From positions 1 to 33,601 of the forward strand of contig JAAVYM010000036.1 of the NCBI GenBank assembly GCA_022791135.1: 33,601 bases of DNA, in the 5' to 3' direction. This document shows positions 16,647 to 24,387 of this stretch, one piece after another. The DNA is from Oscillibacter sp. (lineage in GTDB: Bacteria > Bacillota > Clostridia > Oscillospirales > Oscillospiraceae). The notes below the pieces were generated by a model. It did not search any database, was not told the DNA's origin, and saw only the letters and a program-made list of their open reading frames with translations. The position numbers and the translations under genes were made by a program. The stretch's first letter is position 1; the number at the start of each line of letters is the position of its first letter.

Positions 16647-16692
16647 AAACGCCTCCCGGAACGGCATCATCTTGCCGCTCCGGGAGGCGTTT
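16647..16692. terminator. Hairpin between convergent genes, probable two-way terminator
   Basis: A 14-bp perfect stem (16647-16660 with 16679-16692) with an inner CGGCA/TGCCG extension. T-tracts are short on both strands (TTT on plus, GTTTATTTAC on minus). It sits between the mogA-like gene and the RsiV-like gene. Confidence 0.7.
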
Positions 16693-16726
16693 GGCATTGC
16701 CGGCGGTTTTCCGCGGGCCGGCGCAG

Positions 16727-17575
16727 TCAGGTAATGGGGAATTCCGGCGACCCCGCCGCTCCGGCGGCGATGGCGTACTCGGGGAAGCACACCACTACGG
16801 TCCCGTCCTCCCGGACATAGAAGCCGGTGTCCTCATCCACGGTGGTGAAGCCGCCCTCCTCCGGGGCGAAGAAGAAGGTGAAGCCCTCCTCATCCACGCT
16901 CTGAGCAATCTGGCGCTGAATGGAGGCGTTGCAGGTTTCCACCCAGTCCTCGCCCAGGAAGTCCTGAATCGTCAGGTTCCGGCCCTCGGAGAGGTCCAGG
17001 TTGTAATAGTACCGCTCCTCGTAGGAGCTGACCCAGCCCTCGGCCAGGGTCACCACGAAGGAGACCCGGCTGTCGCTCTGGCTCTTGATGTCGTAGCCGA
17101 CGATGACGTCCATCTCCCGATCGCCCCACTCCTCCTCGGTTCCGCCGGTGGCGAAAAAGGCGTCGCGGTAGTCGTCCCAGTCCTGCCGGGCCTTGGCCAG
17201 GTGGGCGTCCACCTTTTGCTGAATCATGTCGTTGACCTGCCGGGCCAGATCGTCCCCGGCCTCCACCTGGGGAACGGAGACGTCGTAGTGGATGCCGTCG
17301 TCGGTCTTGTCGTACCGGACGACAGTCAGTACCTGGAACAACCCGCCCAATACCGGCACATTGGCCGCGGCACGGGCAAAGGTGGGCGAGAGGTTCAGCC
17401 CCGCCACCAGGCAGCCAAAGCAGGCGGCGGTGGTCAGGGCGCGGCGGAGGGTCCGGCGGCGGCGGGAGTGGTAGAGGGCCTTGCCCTCCCGGATACCCGT
17501 TTGGACCCGGCCGGAGAGTTCGGGGGGGATGGGGGTGCGGTCGTATTCCGCTTTGGCGTTTTCAAAGTCTTTCAT
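16727..17575 (-). CDS. RsiV-like anti-sigma factor (DUF3298/DUF4163 type)
   Basis: A 282-residue single-pass membrane protein. The N-terminal 43 residues are cytoplasmic and basic, a hydrophobic segment spans about 45-65, and the rest is an extracytoplasmic DUF4163/DUF3298-type domain (VVRYDKTDDGIHYDVSVPQV, YYYNLDLSEGRNLTIQDFLG, FYVREDGTVVVCF). In Bacillus RsiV this domain binds lysozyme, which exposes the protein to proteolysis and frees SigV. Its ATG shares one base with the stop codon of the sigma gene, so the pair is translationally coupled. Lysozyme sensing here is inference from the family. Confidence 0.87.
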   Translation of the reverse strand: MKDFENAKAEYDRTPIPPELSGRVQTGIREGKALYHSRRRRTLRRALTTAACFGCLVAGLNLSPTFARAAANVPVLGGLFQVLTVVRYDKTDDGIHYDVSVPQVEAGDDLARQVNDMIQQKVDAHLAKARQDWDDYRDAFFATGGTEEEWGDREMDVIVGYDIKSQSDSRVSFVVTLAEGWVSSYEERYYYNLDLSEGRNLTIQDFLGEDWVETCNASIQRQIAQSVDEEGFTFFFAPEEGGFTTVDEDTGFYVREDGTVVVCFPEYAIAAGAAGSPEFPIT

Positions 17576-18051
17576 CAGATTTCCGCTCCTTCCATGGCGA
17601 TACGCAGCTTTTTCAAGCCGGAATATAGGCGTGTTTTGACCGTGTTCAGATTTTGCCCGGTGGCTTCGCTGATTTCTTTCAGGGACAGCTCCTCGTAAAA
17701 GCGCAGCTTGATGACGGCGCTCACCTCCGGGGGCAGGGCGTCCACCCGCCGGGCGAGGGAGCCGTCGGCGGGGTCCGGGTCCTCGTGGATGGGTTCGGCG
17801 TCCTCGGGGAAGGGAATGGTCCGGCCCCGCTGGCGGAGGGCGTCGTGGCAGGCGTTCAGCAGAATCCGGTAAAACCAGGTGCGCACCGCTCCGGTCTCCC
17901 GGAGGCTGTCCTGCCGTTCCAGCGCCCGGCAGACGGCCGTCTGCACCGCGTCCAGCGCCTCGTCCCGGTTTTTCAGGATGCTGTAGGCCAGGCGGTAGAA
18001 CCGGGCCTGTTCATCCGTCAGGTACTGTGTCAAGGTTTCTTCCTTCGTCAC
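17575..18051 (-). CDS. ECF-type RNA polymerase sigma factor (SigV-like)
   Basis: A 158-residue ECF sigma factor: region 2 (FYRLAYSILKNRDEALDAVQ, then TWFYRILLNACHD) and region 4 with helix-turn-helix (LPPEVSAVIKLRFYEELSLK, then TGQNLNTVKTRLYSGLKKL). Regions 1.1 and 3 are absent, as usual for ECF factors. It starts at GTG 18051 after AAAGGAAC; longer in-frame readings (to 18360) run through low-quality GC-rich DNA. It is paired with the RsiV-like anti-sigma gene and preceded by a candidate self-recognised promoter, 157 bases upstream. Confidence 0.92.
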   Translation of the reverse strand: MTKEETLTQYLTDEQARFYRLAYSILKNRDEALDAVQTAVCRALERQDSLRETGAVRTWFYRILLNACHDALRQRGRTIPFPEDAEPIHEDPDPADGSLARRVDALPPEVSAVIKLRFYEELSLKEISEATGQNLNTVKTRLYSGLKKLRIAMEGAEI

Positions 18052-18207
18052 ATCGATGTTCCTTTCTTCCGGCCCCGGAAGGGGGCCTGGGGAAGTCCGC
18101 CGCCCCTCCTCCGGCGCCGGAGGGGGCCGGGCGCGGTGGGGGAAAGGCTTTCGGGCTTGCCGGGATTCCCGGAGTTTCCCCGCGTCCTTGGCGGCGTCTG
18201 TAGAATA

Positions 18208-18232
18208 GACGGAATTGGACGTCAAAAAGTTT
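18208..18232 (-). promoter_or_regulatory. Candidate ECF autoregulatory promoter
   Basis: On the minus strand AAAC (18229-18232) followed by five T, then 17 bases, then CGTC (18208-18211). This matches the AAC...CGTC pattern of SigV/SigW-type promoters. The leader from here to GTG 18051 is about 150 bases of GC-rich DNA with no recognised gene; the rest of the 18.05-18.46 kb gap also holds no gene. Confidence 0.6.
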
Positions 18233-18431
18233 GCGGAACGGGGGAAATTTTTTGAGCATACCCGAAGATTCGGGAAAAGCTTCCGGCGGAACGCCCGCTG
18301 CATGCGCCGCTTGGCCGGCGGAGGACCCGGGATGGGAGTGGCCGGCGGCCAGATTTGCAAGCGGCCTCCATCCGTCTATTTTGACTTTGATCGCCCGACG
18401 GGGATACCGGTTTCCCTCCCGGAAAGACGGC

Positions 18432-18459
18432 AAAAGCGCCGCCCGGCCGGGCGGCGCTT
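18432..18459 (-). terminator. Intrinsic terminator after the TSUP pair
   Basis: A perfect 26-bp palindrome (18434-18459). The minus-strand RNA ends it with CTTTTGCC. It lies 4 bases beyond the stop codon of the second transporter gene. Confidence 0.8.
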
Positions 18460-18462
18460 GGG

Positions 18463-18837
18463 TCAGGAATGTTCGTTTTTCTTGTTCGGCCATACCAGGC
18501 TGATTCCGGACAGCAGCAGATATACCCCGAAGGGCTTTCGCAGAACCTCTACATCTACCGCAGTGGACACCCACGCCCCGATCAGCGCGGCGATGACGGC
18601 CACGGGTACGGCGGCCTTCAGCGTGGGCTTGTCCAGATAGCCGCTTTTGGCGTGGCAAACCAGAGCACTGGCGGCAGTGGGGAGGAAAAACAGCAGGTTG
18701 ACCCCTTGGGCCGTCCGCTGGTCCACGCCCAGAAACAGCGTCATCACCAGCAGCAAAAGCGTACCGCCTCCTACGCCCCAGGCGGAAATTATGCTGGCTC
18801 CCAGGCCGCAGAGAAACGGAATGATCCAGTCCGTCAC
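18463..18837 (-). CDS. Half-size TauE/SafE (TSUP) membrane protein, second of a pair
   Basis: A 124-residue protein of about four membrane helices that matches one half of the TauE/SafE sulfite/sulfonate exporter family: WIIPFLCGLGASIISAWGVG with the glycine-rich turn, then QGVNLLFFLPTAASALVCHA. Full-length members have about 250 residues in two such repeats. Translation most likely starts at GTG 18837, which overlaps the upstream stop as GTGA. Together with its neighbour it would rebuild a complete transporter as a heterodimer. The substrate (sulfite, sulfoacetate or other anion) is not known. Confidence 0.85.
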   Translation of the reverse strand: MTDWIIPFLCGLGASIISAWGVGGGTLLLLVMTLFLGVDQRTAQGVNLLFFLPTAASALVCHAKSGYLDKPTLKAAVPVAVIAALIGAWVSTAVDVEVLRKPFGVYLLLSGISLVWPNKKNEHS

Positions 18838-19190
18838 AGCAGATATTTCACCCCCGCGTAGAAGAGAAAGGCGGCGAAGAGCCATTTTAAAAGCTTTGTG
18901 GAGATCTTCCCATACAGCTTCCCCCCCAGCCAGCCCCCGGCCAGCCCTCCGGCCAGGTAGGGCAGCGCCTCCAGCAGCGATACGCCGCCCCGCCACACGT
19001 AGACCGCCGCTGACACCAGGCACACAGGGAAAATGACCCCCACGCAGGTGGCGTAGAGCTTTCTCTGGTCCAGGCGGCCCCACCGGGACTGAATGGGCAG
19101 AAACACCATGCCGCCTCCGCCGCCGAACAGGCCGTTGGCCAGCCCCGCCGCTCCGCCTGCAATCCGCGCGGTCCAGGCTTCTTTTTTCAT
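18834..19190 (-). CDS. Half-size TauE/SafE (TSUP) membrane protein, first of a pair
   Basis: A 118-residue protein with about four hydrophobic segments. The conserved N-terminal repeat GLANGLFGGGGGMVFLPI is that of TauE/SafE permeases. It is half the usual length, and the stop overlaps the start of the second half by 4 bases, so the two products are made together. The C-terminal helix (LLKWLFAAFLFYAGVKYLL in part) ends at the membrane exit. The clean reading frames and overlap argue for a stable split gene rather than a recent frameshift. Confidence 0.86.
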   Translation of the reverse strand: MKKEAWTARIAGGAAGLANGLFGGGGGMVFLPIQSRWGRLDQRKLYATCVGVIFPVCLVSAAVYVWRGGVSLLEALPYLAGGLAGGWLGGKLYGKISTKLLKWLFAAFLFYAGVKYLL

Positions 19191-19273
19191 GCCGCCGCCC
19201 CCTTTCCTATGTATCCCCTCCCGGAGGGCCGGGAGGAGCGGAGGACCAGTCCTCCTTTACCGCCGGAGGCTGC

Positions 19274-19465
19274 TTATTTCAGCTTGAAGCTCTGGCAGTC
19301 GGTGCACTCCACCATCGTGGGATTGGTTTCATGGGTGCCGATCTGGATGGTGTTCAGACCGCAGTAGTCGTTGTCCTGGCAGTGGTGGGCGCAGTTGTTC
19401 ACGGTGCACTTGATGCTTTGGTTCGGCGTGCAGGCACAGCCGCCGTTGGTGCAGTCCTTGCTCAT
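19274..19465 (-). CDS. DUF1540 cysteine-rich small protein
   Basis: A 63-residue protein with eight or more cysteines spaced as in DUF1540 (CACTPNQSIKCTVNNCAHHC, then YCGLNTIQIG and CTDCQSF). DUF1540 proteins are small, probably metal-binding, and common in clostridia; their function is unknown. GGAGGA lies seven bases before the ATG. A single gene, downstream of a hairpin-rich region. Confidence 0.9.
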   Translation of the reverse strand: MSKDCTNGGCACTPNQSIKCTVNNCAHHCQDNDYCGLNTIQIGTHETNPTMVECTDCQSFKLK

Positions 19466-19501
19466 GGTTGAATCCTCCTGGACGTAAAGTGTTCGGGAAA
19501 G

Positions 19502-19582
19502 GCAGGCCGCAGAAACCGGCCTGCTTCCCGGGAGCGCTGAGGCGCGTTCCGTCTTCCCCAGTGCAAAGCGGCGCCTCAGCGC
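19502..19582. repeat. Tandem inverted repeats upstream of the DUF1540 gene
   Basis: First hairpin: 8-bp arms 19502-19509 and 19517-19524. Second: perfect 12-bp arms 19534-19545 and 19571-19582 with 25 bases between. No T-run follows either one on plus. Confidence 0.65.
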
Positions 19583-19925
19583 AGTTTGCCGGTTGGAGGA
19601 GAGAGCGTCTCGCGTTTTACAGCGCCTTTGTAGTGTGCGCCGGAAGGAAAAGAGTATGCGCAGTTTGGAGACAGAGAAATTTTGTCAAAATTTCTGATTT
19701 TGTGCTTGCGCCTGAACGGAGGGCATATATGCCCGGTTTTCGTAAATGTCCCGGCGCCGGGAGCAGGGAGAGAGCGCCAAGCCAATGAAGGCGCTGCGGT
19801 TGGAGGTGAAAAAGACCGAGGGCCAGCGGATGGAAAGGTGCGGCCTGCTTTTGGGGAGAAAACCGCTTTTTCAAGCGAGAGTCCCGCGCCTTCCCTGAAC
19901 GGATGCTTCAAAAGCACTCTGCGGA

Positions 19926-20048
19926 CCCTCGAAATTTTGCAGTCCCCTCCGGGAGGGAAATCAACCGCCCGGGAGTTCCCGCCCAGGGAATGGGCCGGAG
20001 AAGCTCAAAACTCGCTCCACAGTACCATTCGCGCGGGCGATGGCAGCC
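19926..20048 (-). repeat. Diverged ~120-bp repeat, copy A
   Basis: About two-thirds identical by eye to 30784-30906 with only one or two single-base gaps. Both contain internal palindromes (such as the TCCCTCC/GGAGGGA type and GCCC...GGGC). On minus both give a similar translation (TVERVLSFSGPFPGRELPGG here, interrupted by a stop), so it may be a relic of coding or a structured RNA repeat. Confidence 0.6.
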
Positions 20049-20546
20049 TTCCCGCCGCCGGCCACCCAACTTTAGCCGCTGGCGTTAGGGTTGCCGGAAG
20101 CAGGCGCCGGAGCGGCGGGAGCAGACACCGGCACATTGGAAGCGGGGGACGCTGATGAACGCCGTCTGCACAGGCCAGGAAGCCGATTTGCCCGGTTCCG
20201 CGCGCTCCACCAGGCGGAGCATTGTCTTTTTTGTCCATTTGCTGCCCCGGATGCGGAAGCAGATGCCCGTCTCGGGCGCTTTCCATATCCTCCAAGCAGA
20301 GTGGAGCAGGTCGCCCGGTTGACACAAGTTATGCCTATATTGACCCACAGGGTAACGGTGGCCTCACAGACCTGGAGCGCGAGCTTATGCGGAAGGCCCG
20401 GAAAATCTTTAATGGCAGCAAAGAAAAAAGACCCTGCGGAACGCCAAAAAGGTGATTAAATCTCGCTTTTCTCAAGGACTGTCACTTTTTTCCCCGACTT
20501 CTCTCCAAACCGCATTGACGCCCTTTCAGCTTGCTTTTATTATGCA

Positions 20547-20580
20547 TTTATCCAAAAAAACGTTTGTATTTTCGGATAAA
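20547..20580 (+). promoter_or_regulatory. Operator-like inverted repeat upstream of the transport operon
   Basis: TTTATCC (20547-20553) and GGATAAA (20574-20580) form a perfect 7-bp dyad with centres 27 bp apart in AT-rich DNA, 120 bases before the ABC ATPase gene. A regulator-binding role is inference. Confidence 0.4.
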
Positions 20581-20699
20581 ACGACGGTTTTCTGAAATTT
20601 CCAAAAATCCTCCCCCGTCATGTGAAGAATGGACGTTTTGCTATGAGATGAAATCCGCTAAAATGTGATTCAAAATCATGCGTGAGGAGTGAGAAATGC

Positions 20700-22193
20700 G
20701 TGGAATATGTGCTGGAAATGAAGAATATCAGCAAAACCTTCCCGGGTGTAGTCGCGCTTGATCATGTACAGCTTCAGGTAAAGCCGGGGGAAGTCCATGC
20801 GTTGATGGGAGAAAACGGCGCTGGAAAATCCACCCTGATGAAAATTCTGATGGGAATTTACACCAAAGATCCCGGCGGCGAGATCCTGTTTGACGGAAAG
20901 CCCTATCATGCGGCAAACCCCAAGGAGGCCATGGACACCGGGATCGCTATGATCCACCAGGAGCTGAATCCGATTCTGGATATGACGGTGTATGAAAACA
21001 TCTTTGTGGGACGTGAGCTGAAAAAAAATGGCCTGGTGGATAAGAAAGCGGAGATTGAGGAAGCCCAGAAACTGATTGAAGAGTGCGGCTTGCATGTGTC
21101 TCCCAGAGAAACGCTGCGAAATCTCACCGTGGCGCAGTGCCAGCTGATTGAAATCATCAAGGCGATTTCCATTAATGCAAAGGTCATCATCATGGACGAA
21201 CCGACCGCCGCCATCACGGAACGCGAGGTGGGCCTGCTGTTCGAGCATATCCACAGGCTCACGGAAAAGGGCGTCGCCATCATCTATATCTCCCACCGCA
21301 TGGCGGAGATATTCTCAATCTGCGACCGGGTCAGCGTTTACCGTGACGGGCAGTATATCGGCACGGACAGTACGGCGAACCTGGACGAGACCCAGCTGAT
21401 TAAGATGATGGTCGGCCGGGAAATCACGGACGTATATCCAAAGCTGGATGCGGAGCTGGGCGAGGTGATTTTTGAGGCAAAGAACATCGTCCGCGCCGAT
21501 CAGAAAGTGAGGGACGTCAGCCTTGCCGTCCGCCGGGGCGAAATCCTGGGTATCGGCGGCCTGGTGGGCGCCGGCCGCAGCGAATTGGTGGAGGGCATCT
21601 TCGGCATGCAGCCTCTTTCCGGCGGCGAGATCTATGTGAAGGGCAAAAAGGTGAAGGTCCTTTCTCCTCAGGATATCATTAAGGAGGGTGTGGCCCTCAT
21701 CACAGAGGACCGCAAAGTCACCGGGTTGAACCTGAGCGGATCCGTCAACGATAACATCGCCATGGTAGCAATCAAAAAGCTGCTGACCCACGGCTTATAT
21801 AATAAGAGAAAAGCGCTCAGCGCCTCACGGGAGTACATCGACAAGCTGAATATCAAAACGCCCTCCGGAAACCAGATCGTGGGGAATCTGTCCGGCGGCA
21901 ATCAGCAGAAGGTCGTGATCGCAAAGTGGCTGCTGAACGAGCCGGACGTCATCATTCTGGATGAGCCGACGCGAGGAATCGACGTGGCCGCCAAGCGGGA
22001 CATCTATCTGCTGCTGGGCGACCTTGTGCGGCAAGGAAAGGCGGTTATCATGATTTCGTCGGAGATTCCTGAATTGATGGGGATCTGCGACCGAATTGTT
22101 GTCATGTGCGAGGGTAATTACTCCGGCGAGGTCAAGCGCGAAGATTTCTCTCAGGAACGTATCATGACGCTGGCCTCTGCCATCAAGGTGTAA
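20700..22193 (+). CDS. Sugar ABC importer ATP-binding protein (RbsA/MglA type)
   Basis: A 497-residue double ABC ATPase. First half: Walker A GENGAGKST, Walker B VIIMDEPTAAI, switch YISHRMAE. Second half: GGLVGAGRSELVEG (a Walker A with arginine for lysine, normal in this family), signature LSGGNQQKV, Walker B VIILDEPTRGID. It powers uptake of a sugar or polyol. GTG 20700 is chosen because GAGGAG lies ten bases upstream and the result (EYVLEMKNISKTFPGV) fits the family; GTG 20682 and ATG 20718 are alternatives. First gene of an ATPase-permease-binding-protein operon. The nearby IolH-like gene hints at inositol as substrate. Confidence 0.95.
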   Translation: MEYVLEMKNISKTFPGVVALDHVQLQVKPGEVHALMGENGAGKSTLMKILMGIYTKDPGGEILFDGKPYHAANPKEAMDTGIAMIHQELNPILDMTVYENIFVGRELKKNGLVDKKAEIEEAQKLIEECGLHVSPRETLRNLTVAQCQLIEIIKAISINAKVIIMDEPTAAITEREVGLLFEHIHRLTEKGVAIIYISHRMAEIFSICDRVSVYRDGQYIGTDSTANLDETQLIKMMVGREITDVYPKLDAELGEVIFEAKNIVRADQKVRDVSLAVRRGEILGIGGLVGAGRSELVEGIFGMQPLSGGEIYVKGKKVKVLSPQDIIKEGVALITEDRKVTGLNLSGSVNDNIAMVAIKKLLTHGLYNKRKALSASREYIDKLNIKTPSGNQIVGNLSGGNQQKVVIAKWLLNEPDVIILDEPTRGIDVAAKRDIYLLLGDLVRQGKAVIMISSEIPELMGICDRIVVMCEGNYSGEVKREDFSQERIMTLASAIKV

Positions 22194-22207
22194 AGGAAGG
22201 GGAAACC

Positions 22208-23155
22208 ATGAAAGAGACGAAACGTACAAAAGAACTCATCAGCGAATATTTTATTTTCGTGATCTTCATTGCGCTGGTCGTCGTATTGACCTGCCTGAAG
22301 CCCAGCTTCATTCAGCCCGGCAACCTGGTCAATATCCTCAAGCAGGCATCCATCAACGGCATTTTGGCCTTCGGCATGATGTTCGTGATTATCGCCGGAG
22401 GATTCGATATGTCCGTGGGGTCCACGGTGGCATTTACCGGCGTTTTGGCGGCTATGCTGGGCCAGGGGCAGTATCCTTTGATCGTCCCCCTGATCGTTGC
22501 CATGTTGGCCGGCCTGGCCGTGGGCGTGGTAAACGGCGTAGGCGTGGCTGTGGGCGACTTGCCGCCCTTTATCATGACCCTCGGCACCATGACCGCCGTC
22601 CGCGGCCTGGCGCTGCTGATTTCCAACGGCAAACCGGTCATTGGAATCAGCGCAGAGTACAAGGCCGTTGCGGCCTCCTCGATTTTCGGAATTCCGATGC
22701 TGTCAATCTTCCTTGTGGCTATCATTGCCATCTGTTCCTTTGTGCTTGCTAAGACGGTCTATGGCCGCCGGGTCTATGCCTGCGGCGGCAACCTGCTGGC
22801 GGCACGGGTGTCCGGCATCAATACGACGAGGATCCGCATTTCCACCTTCGCGATTGCGGGCCTTCTGGCCGGTCTGAGCGGCTTTTTGATGACGTCCCGT
22901 GTCACCATCGGCCAGCCCAACGCGGCGGAGAGCTATGAAATGGACGCCATCACGGCCTGTGTGGTGGGCGGCGTATCCATGTCCGGCGGCGTGGGCAAGC
23001 CCTGGGGCGTTGTGGTGGGCTGCCTGCTCATCACGGTCATCGCCAACGGCCTGGACATCATGGGCGTGTCGTCCCACTGGCAGAAAATCGTCAAGGGCGC
23101 CATTATCGTCCTGGCGGTGCTGTTGGATATCAAGGGCAAGAGCAAAAAGAACTGA
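22208..23155 (+). CDS. Sugar ABC importer permease (RbsC type)
   Basis: A 315-residue membrane protein of the RbsC/XylH/AraH family, with about eight to ten hydrophobic segments. The conserved block IIAGGFDMSVGSTVAFTGVL is present near residue 60, followed by PPFIMTLGTM and the late AITACVVGGVSMSGGVG motif. It forms the membrane channel with the double ATPase encoded 14 bases upstream. AAGGAAGGGG precedes the ATG. Length is normal. Confidence 0.95.
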   Translation: MKETKRTKELISEYFIFVIFIALVVVLTCLKPSFIQPGNLVNILKQASINGILAFGMMFVIIAGGFDMSVGSTVAFTGVLAAMLGQGQYPLIVPLIVAMLAGLAVGVVNGVGVAVGDLPPFIMTLGTMTAVRGLALLISNGKPVIGISAEYKAVAASSIFGIPMLSIFLVAIIAICSFVLAKTVYGRRVYACGGNLLAARVSGINTTRIRISTFAIAGLLAGLSGFLMTSRVTIGQPNAAESYEMDAITACVVGGVSMSGGVGKPWGVVVGCLLITVIANGLDIMGVSSHWQKIVKGAIIVLAVLLDIKGKSKKN

Positions 23156-23229
23156 TTTGGTGTCAAGAGAATTGCCGGCCACTCTGTCCGTCATCTCTTA
23201 CATATAAGCTTTTAAGGAGGAAAAATCAC

Positions 23230-24234
23230 ATGAACAAGAAGAAGTTTCTCGCAATGCTGCTGGCCTGCGTCATGCTGCTGGCTGTCGCCACGGGCTGCGG
23301 CAACAACTCCACCACTCCCCCCGTTGACAGCGCGCCTGCCGGCGATGACGCCGGTTCCGACGCCGCCTCTGATACCGGCTCTAATGGCGGCGCCTACAAG
23401 GTCGCGCTGATCCAGCAGCACCAGACCAACGCTTTCCAGATCGCCGTCACCGAGGCCGCTGAGGCCAAGGCCGCGGAGCTGGGCGTTGAGCTGAAGATTC
23501 TGAGCGCTGACCAGGATGCCGCCACCCAGATCAGCCAGATCGAGCAGTGCGTGACGGAAGGCTACCAGGCCATCCTGTTCGAGCCTGTCGACCCGGACGG
23601 CCTGCGGGACGCCGCCAAGAACGCAGCCGACGCCGGCGTTGTTGTCATCAACATTATCTCTGCCTGCACCGACTGGGAGGGCGCCGGTATCGCCGCCGTT
23701 TCCTATGGCAACAATGTCAAGGCCGGCGAGACCGAGATGCAGCAGGTTGCCGATCTGCTGAACGGCAAGGGCAATATCGCCATCCTGACCGGCCCCTCTG
23801 CGGACGCCGGCGGCCTGCAGCGCATGGAAGGCTATGAGAATATCCTGGCAAACTATCCCGACATTGTTCAGGTTGTCTCCCCCGCCGACTGCGCGTGGGA
23901 TACCGCCCAGGCTCAGGCCACTGTGGAGAGCTGGCTGTCTGCCTATGATCTGGACGCTATCATCTGCGAGAACGACGGCATGGCCGTGGGCGCGGGCAAC
24001 GCCGCCGGTGCCAACAGCGGAATCATCATCTCCGGCGTCGACGGAACGCCCGACGGCTTTGAGGCCATCAAGGACGGCCGGATCACCGGTACCGTATCCC
24101 AGAATGGCGGCGCCATGGCTGCCAACGGCATTGAGGCTGCGGTTACTCTGCTGAGCGGCGGCACTCTGGAGACCAACGTTCTGGTCACGGACAACACCTG
24201 GATCGACGCTTCCAACGTGGCGGATTACGAGTAA
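23230..24234 (+). CDS. Sugar/polyol-binding lipoprotein of the ABC importer (RbsB type)
   Basis: A 334-residue exported lipoprotein: signal peptide, lipobox LLAVATGC, an acidic serine/aspartate-rich linker, then a periplasmic-binding-protein-like fold (KVALIQQHQTNAFQIAVTEA, GYQAILFEPVDPDGLRDAAK, AIICENDGMAVGAGNA, ISGVDGTPDGFEAIKDG, GTVSQNGGAMAA). It binds the substrate outside and delivers it to the permease. AAGGAGG precedes the ATG. Codon use is the most biased of the window, suggesting high expression. Last gene of the operon, followed by a terminator. The ligand is not identifiable by eye. Confidence 0.95.
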   Translation: MNKKKFLAMLLACVMLLAVATGCGNNSTTPPVDSAPAGDDAGSDAASDTGSNGGAYKVALIQQHQTNAFQIAVTEAAEAKAAELGVELKILSADQDAATQISQIEQCVTEGYQAILFEPVDPDGLRDAAKNAADAGVVVINIISACTDWEGAGIAAVSYGNNVKAGETEMQQVADLLNGKGNIAILTGPSADAGGLQRMEGYENILANYPDIVQVVSPADCAWDTAQAQATVESWLSAYDLDAIICENDGMAVGAGNAAGANSGIIISGVDGTPDGFEAIKDGRITGTVSQNGGAMAANGIEAAVTLLSGGTLETNVLVTDNTWIDASNVADYE

Positions 24235-24269
24235 TCCGTCTCCAGGCGGTTCTGAAAAAGAATCATGAC

Positions 24270-24316
24270 AAGAGAGGGGAAACGGTTTCGTTTTCCCCTC
24301 TCTTATTGTGCTTTTT
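24270..24316. terminator. Terminator after the ABC importer operon
   Basis: A 13-bp perfect stem (24270-24282 with 24292-24304) then ATTGTGCTTTTT on plus. The minus strand also has a T-rich stretch nearby, so it may serve the convergent AraC gene too. Confidence 0.8.
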
Positions 24317-24387
24317 CGAGCAAGATCTGGACAGAGCCACTCGCTGCCGGAGACGGCGGGACCCGCGCGACCCGTATCCAAAGTTCC

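Larger units (their letters stand above)
19466..20699. other. 1.2-kb stretch without a convincing gene
   Basis: Several short frames are open but none has a plausible start, ribosome binding site and conserved-looking sequence together. Contents seen: two inverted repeats near 19.50-19.58 kb, a diverged ~120-bp repeat (19926-20048), a possible protein fragment ending near 20455 (YIDPQGNGGLTDLERELMRK in frame, no family recognised), and an AT-rich promoter-like zone from 20510 that leads into the transport operon. Confidence 0.6.

Noticed and set aside
16691-17698. 335-codon plus-strand frame over the RsiV-like gene
   Set aside because: Antisense of a recognisable anti-sigma factor coupled to its sigma gene.
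20222-20455. Possible small gene ending near 20455
   Set aside because: The last 40 residues look protein-like, but the upstream part does not, there is no ribosome binding site, and no family is recognised.
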